This document shows positions 17,935 through 26,827 of a DNA stretch of 64,000 nt, piece by piece. Location: assembly GCA_015059965.1 (NCBI GenBank), contig SUZM01000003.1, forward strand, positions 34,764 through 98,763, written 5' to 3'. Position 1 is the first letter of the stretch. The number at the start of each line of letters is the position of its first letter. The DNA comes from Rikenellaceae bacterium (GTDB lineage Bacteria > Bacteroidota > Bacteroidia > Bacteroidales > Rikenellaceae). The notes beneath the pieces are model-generated. The model saw nothing but the letters and a program-made list of their open reading frames with translations. It was not told where the DNA came from and made no database searches. A program made the position numbers and the translations under genes.

Positions 17935-18093
17935 TCACTTTACAATCCTATGTGGAGCCTTATAGCCCCACATCGGGTTTTCCCGTGCGAAAAGCACACC
18001 CTTAGGCCGGGCGGGGTTGAATCTCCCTACCCGGTCACCAAGTAGAGGAATCTTTCCTAAATGAAGTGGAAATCTCCTTAAAGCAGACGAGTT
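17935..18093 (+). other. Intergenic spacer with hairpins between two fimbrillin genes
   Basis: Two modest inverted repeats are visible: tgtgg/ccaca near 17950-17971 and ccggg/cccgg near 18016-18043. Neither has a proper T-run. They could protect the major pilin message or lower transcription into the downstream genes. Confidence 0.35.
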
Positions 18094-19512
18094 ATGAGCG
18101 TAAGATCGACTTGTAAGAGAATTGCCTTCGCGGCGGCGACCCTCGCCCTCGCGCTCACCTCGGCGTGTCAGCGCGATGAGGTGGACAATACCGCCCCGAG
18201 CAGACGAATCATGCTCCGCATCGAGGAGGATCGCCCTGCGGCTACCCGTGGCTCCGAAGAGGGGCTGAAGATCCCCATCGAACTCAATGGTCGTCTCCTG
18301 CAGCTCGCCTTTGGGGCGCAGGAGGACGCCTCGGCAGCCGACGACCAGACACGAGCCGCCGCCCTCGACAACACCACGAACCCAATCTCCCAAATTACCG
18401 TCGCTGCCCTGCACGACAACGGCACCCTCTATTTCCGTGATGCCGAGGTGGCGATCTCGGGCAATAAGGGTATCTCGTCGCGCTTCTGGCCCAATGCCCC
18501 CCTCTCGTTCTACGCCTACAGCTCGTCGGACGATGAACTGACCCTTACGCCTGCCTTTGAGCGCGAAGGGGAGCTTTGCAGTGCCTCCTTCGACTATGCA
18601 CTGCCCGCAGCGGCCGCCTCCTCGCCCAAGAAGGATGCCACCATGCAGCCCGATCTGCTCTTTGCCATCACCCCCGATCAGTCGCTTGCCAACTCCTCGG
18701 AGGTACACCTCACCTTCCACCATGCCCTCTCGGCCATCCTCTTTAAGGTGGGCACCATGCCCGAAGGAGTGCGCCTGAAGAGCATTACCCTGGCCGGGGT
18801 CTATGGCGCCGGTTCGTGCGAGGTTACCGACCTGGGCGAGCAGGAGCTGAACTTCTCATGGAGCTATACGGGCAAGAGCCAAACGGCGGCCTACACCGAG
18901 GAGTTCGACCAGGAGGCCGAAAAAGACGAGTTGATGGGCTCCGCCGAGTCGATCTTCATGATGCTGCCCCAGACGATGGGCAACAACACCCTCCTGCGCC
19001 TCGGCTTTACGTTGGACGGCGTGGACTACATCTTCGAGAAGCACTTTAAGGATATCATAGCGGCCTGGGAGCCCGACAAGAAGTATATCTTTACGCTCGG
19101 CCTGCCCGATGAGATCGATGTCGAGATCGACGATCAGGTGACCGGAAACGTGAAGAGCGATGTAACCATTACCAATATGGGCGTAAGGACCGGCTATGTC
19201 CGTGCAGCCATTGTCGGTTACTGGCGTGACGGTATGGGCGAGGTTGCCGCTCCGTGGTTGGCCAGCGAGGGCGAGTTCAGCTTCGCCGCCGACTGGAGCA
19301 CCTATTGGAAGCAGGGCTCGGATGGTTTCTACTACTACCTGCTCCCCCTGGAGCACGGCAAGGTGACCGAGCGCCCGCTCTTCGAGAGCTACACCCTCTA
19401 CGATGCAGCCTCCGATGCGCACATCGGTCAGACCCTCGAAATAGACCTGGCGGTTCAGATTATCCCCATCGCCTCGAAGAGCCTGTGGAGCGAACTGGAT
19501 AGCCTCGAATAA
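18094..19512 (+). CDS. Fimbrillin family lipoprotein, probable accessory/tip subunit
   Basis: A protein of 472 aa. Lipobox LTSAC (Cys25) and an Arg processing motif AATRG (Arg52) match type V pilins. The fimbrillin fold shows SRFWPNAPLSFYAYSSSDD, LTFHHALSAILFKVG and KKYIFTLGL. An extra C-terminal domain (about 350-472) beyond the usual two suggests an accessory subunit bearing its own ligand-binding or capping module. Codon use is G/C-rich like the chromosome, unlike the preceding pilin. Confidence 0.84.
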   Translation: MSVRSTCKRIAFAAATLALALTSACQRDEVDNTAPSRRIMLRIEEDRPAATRGSEEGLKIPIELNGRLLQLAFGAQEDASAADDQTRAAALDNTTNPISQITVAALHDNGTLYFRDAEVAISGNKGISSRFWPNAPLSFYAYSSSDDELTLTPAFEREGELCSASFDYALPAAAASSPKKDATMQPDLLFAITPDQSLANSSEVHLTFHHALSAILFKVGTMPEGVRLKSITLAGVYGAGSCEVTDLGEQELNFSWSYTGKSQTAAYTEEFDQEAEKDELMGSAESIFMMLPQTMGNNTLLRLGFTLDGVDYIFEKHFKDIIAAWEPDKKYIFTLGLPDEIDVEIDDQVTGNVKSDVTITNMGVRTGYVRAAIVGYWRDGMGEVAAPWLASEGEFSFAADWSTYWKQGSDGFYYYLLPLEHGKVTERPLFESYTLYDAASDAHIGQTLEIDLAVQIIPIASKSLWSELDSLE

Positions 19513-19530
19513 CCTTAAAACGAACAGCAT

Positions 19531-22500
19531 ATGCGTAGCAAACAGATCATAGGCGTACTGATTGCCCTCCTCCTTGGCCTGACGAATGTGCGGGCTGACG
19601 ATACTTGGATGATTTGGGGCGGAGCCAATGGCGTCTATAACGACACCGATAAGCCCATTGGCGATGTGACCTTTAATGCCAAAGGAACAACGCTTGTCCT
19701 CCTGGAGGGCGATGTGGTCATCAAGGGTACCATTACGGTCGATAATGCAACCACTCTGCGTATTCTGAACATGAGTGGCCAGGAGTTTACCATCAAGAAT
19801 GGAGCTACCAACAAGAGTGGAGAATCCAAAAGACGCAATACTTCGCTTTTCAGGGTGATTGGAGGCGCCAAGTTGGCCTTTAACTATACCGATTATGGGT
19901 TTATTTTGCGCAAAAGCGATAATACCATATACAAGACGGTAGAATCCGACGGAGCGTGGTCCAATATGATGGCCGGCAATGCCAAGTACTCCCCCATCAA
20001 CATCGACGGAGGTACCATTTGGACTCCGAATGCCGAGGGCGAGGTGTATTATGAGCAGGAGGTAGAGGGAGGAACAAAGCGCGTGCTCTCGGCCTCCAAT
20101 GACGCGCGCTTTTACGGCCACGCATCTATCATTGAGTCTATCGGTGCTTTGGAACTTTTCAAGGTAAATATCCGGAATTTCTATGGACAAGACTATTTCG
20201 GAGTGAGCAATAACGACCGATCCGGAATATTCACTTTAGCCCCCCGTACAGTTCTCAACGAGCTTTCTGAAGCTGCCATCTCGAGTCAACCTGTCGGTAG
20301 TTATTTGGTCAAATTCAACTATCGCTATACCCACTTGAAGTGTTGCTTGATTGAGAATTGTAAATCAAGAACTGGAGTCTTTCTTAGTATTGATAGAGCC
20401 CAATCAACTGTGCAAGATGTAAAAGATACAGCCGGCAATCCGACCGGCTGGAAATACCAATACCAGATACAGCCAGAGAGCACCTATGCCGAGTCCGGTA
20501 TTTTGGTCGAGGATTGTACGATTCGAAATTGTGTGGTCTTTGGTGATAAAGATGGTTGGGGCGGTCTTATCCGATGCAAGGGAGGTAGCTCCCACCACTT
20601 GACGCTGAGGAACACCACCTTCGAAAACAACTTCTCGCACGGTGACGGTGCCGGCCTTTGGTGGAATGCTGGAGGTCACAAAGATACCAAGTGCATCATC
20701 GACGGCTGTACCTTTAGAAATAACCGTGCGATGCGTAATGCCGGTGCACTGCGATTGGAGGGCGTCTTCGAGTTCTCCGGAAATAAGACGGTGGTTACGG
20801 GAAACGAGTGTCTCGGTCTTCAGCGCGATTCGACGGATATGGACCAAAAGTACATCCCGAGTCTGACGGGCGATAAGGGCAATGGTGCCGGTCTGCATAT
20901 CTATGGCTACGCAGCAGATACCTATGGCGTGGGAGGTACCCTAACCTACAAGTTAACCGACAAACTGGAGGTGACCGACAACTACGCTGCCGGTCAGGGT
21001 GGCGGTATCGCCTTTGACTTTACGGCCGGTACGAAACTTTCGGATGGTACGGTCGTTACCGCAGACTTCGACGGACTGACCGTAACCGGTAACCGCGCAG
21101 GAATGGATGGCGGTGGTATCTACTTCAACAATACCACCCCTGCTGAACGCAACTACACCTTTAACATCCACCTCAACTCGGGAACCATTGACGGAAATGA
21201 GGCCCCCTATGGTGGCGGTATCTCGGCAAATAAGGTGAATGTGTCCTATAGTACAAGCGACAAAACGGTGACCGTCTCCAACAACAAGGCAACCGCAGGT
21301 AGTGGTGGAGGAATCTACATTACCGAAGGTAATATCTCGCTCGACAAGGTGGATGTCACAAACAACAGCTCTCTTTATGAGGATATCGAGGCCGGTAGCG
21401 TCTATGGTGGCGGTGGTGTCTATGTGCAGAACGGTTCGTTTGGTATCCAGAGTGGCTCGATTGCTAACAACACGAGTGGTATGTATGGCGGTGGCGTATT
21501 CGTCTACAATGCTCCAACCGAGTCGGTCGGAAGCGTTACAACCAATACGGTTCAGCTCTCGGGTGGAGAGATTCTGCAGAATAGAGCCCTCTACGGTGGC
21601 GGTTTGGCTGCCTACGGTAACCTCGACCTGACGATTCAGGATATCGATATTCAGAATAATACGGCCCTGAATGGCGGTGGAATCCTGATGGAGGGTATCG
21701 AGGATGGCCCGGCCAAGCTCAACTACAAGTCGGGAATCATCCGCTACAACCAGGCTAAAGCCAACGATGGTCAGACTCTCGAAACGGCTTATGGCCTCAG
21801 CCACAATGAGATGTCGGGAATGGGTGGCGGATTCTATGTCGGTCAGCACTCGCAACTGAGCTTTGCCGATGAGGATGCTGCACTCTATGCCAATACCGAT
21901 TTCGGTATCTACTCCAATGTCGCCGATAATGGTGCCGATGACCTCTTCGGCTACAATTCGGATGTGAAGATTACCCTACCCGATGTCCAGAATATGAACC
22001 TCGACGGCTTTGAGGGCGGTAGCATCCTGAACCTCTTCTGGGGCGAGGACTACATCACTAACGATACGAACTACGACAAGGGCCTTAAACTCAAGGGCGA
22101 TGATTGGGATAGTGACCCCACCAACCAGCGTTTCCGCGATGTCTTCCTAAACAATGAGGGCCGCTACTATACCATCGTCTTTGACGAGGGCGAGGCCTCA
22201 AAGGTCTATGAAAACAAATATTTGTGCCTTACGCTGATTTGGCACGAAGATTACCTGTTGCTCGTCAAAAAGGGGATGAAGAAGAACGAAAATGCCATCT
22301 TCAACGTCTATAAGGTGGATGGCAGCGGTAACGATAACCTCTATGTCAGTGTGATGCTCACCGATGCCGATGACGACGGAACCGGAACCCGCTCGAAACG
22401 AATCACCCTCAAGAATGTCGGTATCTATAAGATTGTGGAGCTCCCCTGGGCCTGGGCCTACGACGTCGATCAATCGGAGATCTTGAAGGTGATAGGGCAG

Positions 22501-22596
22501 AACAGCTCGGAGGAGGAGCGCACCTTCACCTTTACCAACACCCCCAAGGAGTCGGCCCCCATTCACGACGAATCGCTCAAGATAAACCACATGTAG
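19531..22596 (+). CDS. Right-handed beta-helix (Pmp-like) adhesin of the pilus operon
   Basis: A protein of 1021 aa with Sec signal peptide ending VRA (about 22). Residues about 190-800 form a parallel beta-helix with many GGG(I/V)Y and N-N-x-A steps (for example ENNFSHGDGAGLWW, YGGGVFVYN, GMGGGFYVGQ), like chlamydial polymorphic membrane proteins. Residues about 900-1010 form a Cna-B/pilin-like beta-sandwich (NAIFNVYKVDGSGNDN and ERTFTFTNT). No catalytic residues of pectate lyases are apparent. It starts 18 nt after the second fimbrillin, so it is probably the tip adhesin carried by the pilus. Confidence 0.82.
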   Translation: MRSKQIIGVLIALLLGLTNVRADDTWMIWGGANGVYNDTDKPIGDVTFNAKGTTLVLLEGDVVIKGTITVDNATTLRILNMSGQEFTIKNGATNKSGESKRRNTSLFRVIGGAKLAFNYTDYGFILRKSDNTIYKTVESDGAWSNMMAGNAKYSPINIDGGTIWTPNAEGEVYYEQEVEGGTKRVLSASNDARFYGHASIIESIGALELFKVNIRNFYGQDYFGVSNNDRSGIFTLAPRTVLNELSEAAISSQPVGSYLVKFNYRYTHLKCCLIENCKSRTGVFLSIDRAQSTVQDVKDTAGNPTGWKYQYQIQPESTYAESGILVEDCTIRNCVVFGDKDGWGGLIRCKGGSSHHLTLRNTTFENNFSHGDGAGLWWNAGGHKDTKCIIDGCTFRNNRAMRNAGALRLEGVFEFSGNKTVVTGNECLGLQRDSTDMDQKYIPSLTGDKGNGAGLHIYGYAADTYGVGGTLTYKLTDKLEVTDNYAAGQGGGIAFDFTAGTKLSDGTVVTADFDGLTVTGNRAGMDGGGIYFNNTTPAERNYTFNIHLNSGTIDGNEAPYGGGISANKVNVSYSTSDKTVTVSNNKATAGSGGGIYITEGNISLDKVDVTNNSSLYEDIEAGSVYGGGGVYVQNGSFGIQSGSIANNTSGMYGGGVFVYNAPTESVGSVTTNTVQLSGGEILQNRALYGGGLAAYGNLDLTIQDIDIQNNTALNGGGILMEGIEDGPAKLNYKSGIIRYNQAKANDGQTLETAYGLSHNEMSGMGGGFYVGQHSQLSFADEDAALYANTDFGIYSNVADNGADDLFGYNSDVKITLPDVQNMNLDGFEGGSILNLFWGEDYITNDTNYDKGLKLKGDDWDSDPTNQRFRDVFLNNEGRYYTIVFDEGEASKVYENKYLCLTLIWHEDYLLLVKKGMKKNENAIFNVYKVDGSGNDNLYVSVMLTDADDDGTGTRSKRITLKNVGIYKIVELPWAWAYDVDQSEILKVIGQNSSEEERTFTFTNTPKESAPIHDESLKINHM

Positions 22597-22720
22597 CGCT
22601 TCGAGCACCAATGAGTTGCTCATTGCTCGCCTCGTCATCCCGAGGAGCCGCAGGCGACGTGGGGATCTTTTTATGGGCGCAATATCACTATGAAAAGTCG
22701 CTGATAAAAAGATTGAAGCT
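22597..22720. other. Intergenic spacer after the adhesin gene
   Basis: It holds a short atgagttgctcattgctc run and a cgtcatcccgaggagccgca module, which looks like a dispersed repeat, followed by a T-run. No gene is seen. Confidence 0.4.
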
Positions 22721-22880
22721 GTCTAACCAGGTGATTTCCGCGTTACGCTCGCGCCCAAAATGCTCATTTACGCTAAGTAAACTCCGCTTTCGGGCGCTTC
22801 GCAAGCCTTGAAATCCCACTTGTTATACAACTTCTACGGTAAGGGGCTGTCGCAACACTACTTGTTGGACAGCCCCTTTC
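22721..22880. repeat. 160-bp repeat with terminator hairpin, copy 1
   Basis: It is nearly identical to 58529-58689. It contains a hairpin with arms gcgccc (22751) and gggcgc (22792), and a terminator-like hairpin at 22841-22878. It lies between two convergent genes, as does the other copy. Confidence 0.9.
22841..22878. terminator. Bidirectional terminator hairpin inside the repeat
   Basis: Arms aaggggctgtc and gacagcccctt are fully complementary, with a TTTC run on the plus strand and A-rich sequence on the other side. It sits between the adhesin (+) and the methyltransferase (-). Confidence 0.75.
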
Positions 22881-22969
22881 GTTGCTCCGGCTCGGGAAAG
22901 AGTGTAAATTCTCATTGCGCTCCTCTTAATCGCAACGCTGCCATGTCGGTTGTCGTGCAACCTCCTCAG

Positions 22970-23737
22970 CTATTCGGCCTTTTCGGCGATAAAGAACCAG
23001 TCGAAGCACCCCTCGTGAGCGGGAACCAGGCGGTAATCCTCCATGCGGATTGAGCGCGTGAGGTCGTCGTTCTCCTTCAACAGACGGCGGCGGTTGAGGC
23101 GGTTCAGAAGGTCGTAGGGGATTTGGAGCAGCCATCGCGGCAGGCGGTATTGCAGTCGGAGCGGATCGAAACGCGTGATGCGCTCCACCCCCTCGCGGTT
23201 CTTTGCGTAGTAGGCCATCACCCGCTCACCGCCCTCGATACCCATCGCCTCAACCTTTGTGAAGTGGGGGCTCAGCAGGGCTGAAAACTCCTGTTTGTCG
23301 TATTCGCGCACATGCCAGGGGTTGCGGGTCAGGGACATCGTGCGGTTGGGTGTGGTGATCAGCAGGCACCCGCCCGGCTTCAGCACACGGGCGATCTCCC
23401 GGATGAACTCCCCATCGCGGCGGATATGCTCCACCACCTGGAAGGTGATCACGCAGTCGAATGTGCCATCGGCAAAGGGTAGGGGAGGCACCTTTGCGGT
23501 GAGGAACTCACCGTTTGCGGGGAGCGTGAGCCCCTCGGCGCGGTGCTTGTCTATGGTCGTAAAGTGCGTAGTGTGGGGGGCGATGATCTCTATGCCGTAG
23601 CCCGATCCGGTGCCGATCTCCAGTACGCGGCCCGAAACGCGCTCCGCCGCCTCGTGGTAGGCCAATATCGAGCGCTGGAAGACAAAATTGTCCGACACAT
23701 CGCGCGATACGCGCTCGGCAGTAATCACCCGCTTCAT
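22970..23737 (-). CDS. Class I SAM-dependent methyltransferase
   Basis: A protein of 255 aa. Motif I VLEIGTGSGYG (about 38-48), the acidic residue after strand 2 (FTTIDKH), DCVITFQVVEHI and LKPGGCLLITTPN are the usual Rossmann methyltransferase elements (Methyltransf_11/25 group). The substrate is unknown; the Arg/Leu-rich C-terminal helix may contact the membrane or the substrate. It starts 6 nt after the CvfB-like gene's stop and shares its promoter. Confidence 0.85.
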   Translation of the reverse strand: MKRVITAERVSRDVSDNFVFQRSILAYHEAAERVSGRVLEIGTGSGYGIEIIAPHTTHFTTIDKHRAEGLTLPANGEFLTAKVPPLPFADGTFDCVITFQVVEHIRRDGEFIREIARVLKPGGCLLITTPNRTMSLTRNPWHVREYDKQEFSALLSPHFTKVEAMGIEGGERVMAYYAKNREGVERITRFDPLRLQYRLPRWLLQIPYDLLNRLNRRRLLKENDDLTRSIRMEDYRLVPAHEGCFDWFFIAEKAE

Positions 23738-23743
23738 CTCCCT

Positions 23744-24586
23744 CTATTTCTTAATCAGTTTTACGCCGCCGTGGAGAAACTCCACCTCACCGGCCTTGAG
23801 GAGCATGCCAAGGCTGCGCTTGAAGACCTTCTTGCTCATTTGGGTCATCTGTTGCACCTCCTCGGGCTTCGAGTTGTCATCTAAGGGAAGGTAGTCGCCA
23901 TTGGCACGGATCAGCTCTCGCAACCTTTCCGAGGCGCTCTGCACCTCCTTGTATCCCTGCTGTTGCAGGCTGACGTCGATGCGGTTTTCGTCGGTAATGC
24001 GGCGGATGTATCCGCGCAGGCGGTCGCCCATCTTCACGGGTTGGAACAGCTGGTTGCGGTAGAGCATGCCCCAGTGGCGGTTGTTGATCACCACGCGCCA
24101 GCCGATTTCGCTCTGCGAGGCCACCAGCAGTGCGACCTCATCGCCCGTCTTGACCGTGATATCCCCCTCGTTGTGGATGTAGGGCTTCAGCTTTTGTGTC
24201 GCCACGCAACGTCCGGTGATGTTGTCCTCGTAGAGGTAGACCAACACCTCGCGCCCGGCTATCACGCCTCCCTGCTGGTTGCGATTCGGCAGGAAGAGAT
24301 CCTTGCCGTGGAGTCCCCAGTCAAGGAAGGCACCATGCACGGTCTTGTCCACCACCTTCAGGAAACCCGCCTGCCCCGCTTTGAGCAGCGGCTCTTCGGT
24401 GGTGGCGACCAGACGATCCTCCGAGTCGTGGTAGATGAAGACCTCCTTGGTGTCGCCCACCTTATCCGACAGGGAGGTGTAGCGGTTGGGCAGCAGGACC
24501 TCCTGCTGCTCGTCATCGGTGAGGTAGAGACCGTAGTCCGAGATGCGACTTACGGTAAGTTGATAGGTGCGACCGGCTCTTAACAT
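23744..24586 (-). CDS. CvfB-like S1-domain RNA-binding protein
   Basis: A protein of 280 aa with S1/OB-like RNA-binding domains (repeats of LNVSRISDYGLYL type: TVSRISDYGLYLTDDEQQEV, then FLKVVDKTVHGAFLDWG and GYIRRITDENRIDVSLQ) and a C-terminal winged helix (about 215-280, MSKKVFKRSLGMLLKAGEV). The architecture matches CvfB of Gram-positives, where it influences virulence-factor expression. I placed the start at 24586, since the longer frame lacks support and would cross the promoter box. Confidence 0.86.
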   Translation of the reverse strand: MLRAGRTYQLTVSRISDYGLYLTDDEQQEVLLPNRYTSLSDKVGDTKEVFIYHDSEDRLVATTEEPLLKAGQAGFLKVVDKTVHGAFLDWGLHGKDLFLPNRNQQGGVIAGREVLVYLYEDNITGRCVATQKLKPYIHNEGDITVKTGDEVALLVASQSEIGWRVVINNRHWGMLYRNQLFQPVKMGDRLRGYIRRITDENRIDVSLQQQGYKEVQSASERLRELIRANGDYLPLDDNSKPEEVQQMTQMSKKVFKRSLGMLLKAGEVEFLHGGVKLIKK

Positions 24587-24611
24587 GGTTATTTTTTTCC
24601 AAAATTTTGTG

Positions 24612-24619
24612 CAAAGGTA
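24612..24619 (-). promoter_or_regulatory. -7 box TACCTTTG for the CvfB gene
   Basis: Perfect TAnnTTTG on the minus strand, 26 nt before the start codon. It forms a divergent promoter pair with the box at 24662. Confidence 0.6.
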
Positions 24620-24661
24620 ACGAAATCGCATTAAAATGTAAACAATTTCAAGGAATTTTGC

Positions 24662-24669
24662 TATATTTG
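24662..24669 (+). promoter_or_regulatory. -7 box TATATTTG for the amidase gene
   Basis: Perfect TAnnTTTG on the plus strand, 80 nt before the ATG at 24749. No clear -33 TTTG is seen. Confidence 0.5.
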
Positions 24670-24748
24670 TGATTACCTAAAACCAGAAAACCGTTACGTT
24701 TAACCCGGAGGGGTGCTCCGAGCATGCCTCCACGAACCAAAAAATGAG

Positions 24749-25510
24749 ATGAAAGTAGCCATTTGTCAGTACGATATGCAGTGGGAGAATGCTGCAAACA
24801 ATCTCCCCGTAGTCGAGGAGCTGATTGCCAAGGCCGATGCCGACCTGGTGCTCCTGCCCGAGATGTTCTCCACGGGCTTTAAACTTCATGCCTCGGCCGT
24901 GGCCGAACCGATGGACGGCCCCACCATTGCCGCCATGCGCGGCTGGGCCGAGAAGTATCAGAAGGCCGTCGTGGGCTCGATTGTGATCGTCGATGAGGAG
25001 GGTAAATTCCGCAACCGCATGTTCTTTGTCAAGCCCTCGGGCGAGATGGCCTGGTATGACAAGCGCCACCTCTTCCGTCCCGGCGGCGAGGGCCGCGACT
25101 ACACCCCCGGCAAGGAGCGCGTGATTGTGGAGTATATGGGCGTAAGATTCCTCCTGCTGATCTGCTACGATCTGCGCTTCCCCGTCTGGAGCCGTAACCT
25201 CGGAGACTACGATGCCATCCTCTACTGTGCCTCGTGGGCTGCCGACCGCCGCGAGCCCTGGAAGATCCTCCTGCGTGCCCGTGCCGTGGAGAACCAGGCC
25301 TACGTCTTCGGCGTGAACCGCGTGGGCGACGACCCCGCCTCGCACTATGCCGGCGACTCGCAGATCATCGACTTCCGCGGCCGAATCCTGATGGAGGTGG
25401 CCGATGTGGAGGCCACCCTCACGGCCGAAATCGACCTCAAGGCCCAGCAGCGCTTCCGCGATGCCTTCCCTGCGTGGAAAGATCGCGATGACTTCGAAAT
25501 CAAGATCTAA
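24749..25510 (+). CDS. Nitrilase-superfamily omega-amidase (YafV/Nit2-like)
   Basis: A protein of 253 aa. The catalytic triad is visible: Glu in LLPEMFSTGF (about residue 42), Lys in YDKRHLF (about 108) and Cys in LICYDLRFPVWSRN (about 141). Omega-amidases hydrolyse the terminal amide of alpha-keto acids such as ketoglutaramate and ketosuccinamate after glutamine or methionine-salvage transamination. ATG at 24749 was chosen over an upstream GTG because homology begins there. A TSUP transporter starts 19 nt downstream. Confidence 0.9.
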   Translation: MKVAICQYDMQWENAANNLPVVEELIAKADADLVLLPEMFSTGFKLHASAVAEPMDGPTIAAMRGWAEKYQKAVVGSIVIVDEEGKFRNRMFFVKPSGEMAWYDKRHLFRPGGEGRDYTPGKERVIVEYMGVRFLLLICYDLRFPVWSRNLGDYDAILYCASWAADRREPWKILLRARAVENQAYVFGVNRVGDDPASHYAGDSQIIDFRGRILMEVADVEATLTAEIDLKAQQRFRDAFPAWKDRDDFEIKI

Positions 25511-25529
25511 ACAGACGTAACATACCCCG

Positions 25530-26327
25530 ATGATGGAACTCACCTGGCAAGTCATAGCTCTACTGATCGCATCCGGCATTTTGGTCGGCATCATCAACAC
25601 GCTTGCCGGTGGAGGAACCGTACTCACCATCTCGATCTTCACGGCCATGGGGCTTCCGATCACCATGGCCAACGGTACGAACCGTATTGCCGTGGTTCTG
25701 CAAAACCTCACCGCCTCGCTCACCTTCCTGCGTAAGAAGATGCTCGATGTGAAGGCGGGATTGCTGCTCTCGATTCCTACCATCATCGGTAATGTCGTGG
25801 GCTCGATGCTTGCCACGCAGCTCGATGAGTGGATCTTCAAACTCTGCCTCGGCGTGGTGCTGGTGATCATCCTGCTCTACATGATCTTCGATCGCCACAA
25901 ACACCATCTGCCTGCGGGCCACTCCTTGAAACTCAACCCCTGGCACTACCTATGGTTCTTCCTGATCGGCCTTTATGGTGGTTATATCTACATCGGTCTG
26001 GGCTATGTGGTCCTCGCCATTACGATCTGGACCCTGCGCCTGGATATTGTTACGGCCAACATCCTCAAAGGTTTTGTGATCTTTGTCTCGAGCCCCTTCT
26101 CAATGTTGGTCTTCATGTATAACGGCCAGGTGGATTACGCCTTCGGTCTGCTGCACGGCCTGGGCAACATCATCGGCGCCTTCCTGGCCTCCCACTACGC
26201 CATCGGCTGGGGGGTGAAGTTCGTCCGCTGGTTCACCATCGCCATTGTCGTTGTCTGCCTCCTCGACCTGGTGGGCTGGCTCTCGATGGCCGACGGGGTG
26301 AACTGGTTGCTTCAGGCTATGGGTTAG
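25530..26327 (+). CDS. TSUP family (TauE/SafE) anion exporter
   Basis: A protein of 265 aa with about eight hydrophobic segments and the repeated TSUP motifs (ILVGIINTLAGGGTVLTISIF at the N-terminus, and a GLYGGYIYIGLGYVVLA repeat in the second half). Members export sulfite, sulfonates or similar small anions, or act as scavenging importers. Its pairing with an omega-amidase hints at carboxylate or sulfur metabolism but does not define the substrate. The start could be either of two adjacent ATGs. Confidence 0.87.
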   Translation: MMELTWQVIALLIASGILVGIINTLAGGGTVLTISIFTAMGLPITMANGTNRIAVVLQNLTASLTFLRKKMLDVKAGLLLSIPTIIGNVVGSMLATQLDEWIFKLCLGVVLVIILLYMIFDRHKHHLPAGHSLKLNPWHYLWFFLIGLYGGYIYIGLGYVVLAITIWTLRLDIVTANILKGFVIFVSSPFSMLVFMYNGQVDYAFGLLHGLGNIIGAFLASHYAIGWGVKFVRWFTIAIVVVCLLDLVGWLSMADGVNWLLQAMG

Positions 26328-26354
26328 TCTGCGATCGCCATTTGCGAATTACGA

Positions 26355-26438
26355 TTCACGATTCACAATTATCAAACTTGCGCACCGGAATATTCTTAAG
26401 GATATTTCTGCCGTAAGAAAATAATTGTGAATCGTGAA
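26355..26438. repeat. Core-plus-arms repeat, gattcac-type arms
   Basis: Left arm 26355-26372 and right arm 26421-26438 are exact 18-bp complements built from gattcac units. They enclose the core aaacttgcgcaccggaatatt. The same core at 40914 is enclosed by unrelated but again complementary arms. Confidence 0.8.
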
Positions 26439-26486
26439 TTTTAAATTCTCTGTTGTCCGCTAAATAATTTAGAAGGTAATTATATA

Positions 26487-26512
26487 TCATTTTACACCAA
26501 GGTGTAAAATGA
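26487..26512. terminator. Perfect palindrome, possible terminator
   Basis: Twelve-bp arms (tcattttacacc) around a 2-nt loop, followed by a T-rich stretch. It lies 160 nt after the TSUP gene and could terminate that transcript or bind a dimeric regulator. Confidence 0.45.
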
Positions 26513-26744
26513 CCTCTTTTTCAGCCGTCAGGCTGACTAAGTCCCCTGCCCGAGGCGGGGGATTTAGGGGGTGGGTCAGCATTTATAAACACGGCGGAAC
26601 GCCGTGAGTAAAAAAATGTGCAAAGTGAATTTCGATCCCTATTGTGTAATCTTGTATATAAGCACCATTTAGAATTTTAAACTGCGGTGCCATCCGATAG
26701 CCGCGCCAAGCCCGGCAAGAACTCTAACAATGCGCCGTAGGAGT
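26513..26744. other. Repeat-rich intergenic DNA upstream of ispF
   Basis: It holds several small inverted repeats (cagccgtcaggctg near 26521, cccctgcccgaggcggggg near 26544, cacggcggaacgccgtg near 26590) and no credible gene. Confidence 0.5.
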
Positions 26745-26814
26745 ATTCACAGAGCATATTCCAAACGACAAGGAAAATAATTTTGAATTTTGAATTTTGA
26801 ATTTTGAATTTTTT
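26745..26814. repeat. Core fragment with ttttgaa tandem arm upstream of ispF
   Basis: A partial core (agcatattccaaacgacaag) matches the element at 40914. It is followed by four-fold ttttgaat-type tandem units that lead directly into the ispF promoter. Confidence 0.6.
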
Positions 26815-26815
26815 G

Positions 26816-26823
26816 TACCTTTG
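26816..26823 (+). promoter_or_regulatory. -7 box TACCTTTG, probably leaderless ispF transcript
   Basis: The box ends 4 nt before the ATG of ispF, so transcription should begin at the start codon itself. The tandem repeat arm upstream offers TTTG boxes at 26789 and 26796. Confidence 0.6.
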
Positions 26824-26827
26824 TCCT

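Noticed and set aside
22631..22672. Remnant of an insertion sequence in the spacer after the adhesin
   Set aside because: Only a short dispersed module is seen, with no terminal repeats or transposase fragments.
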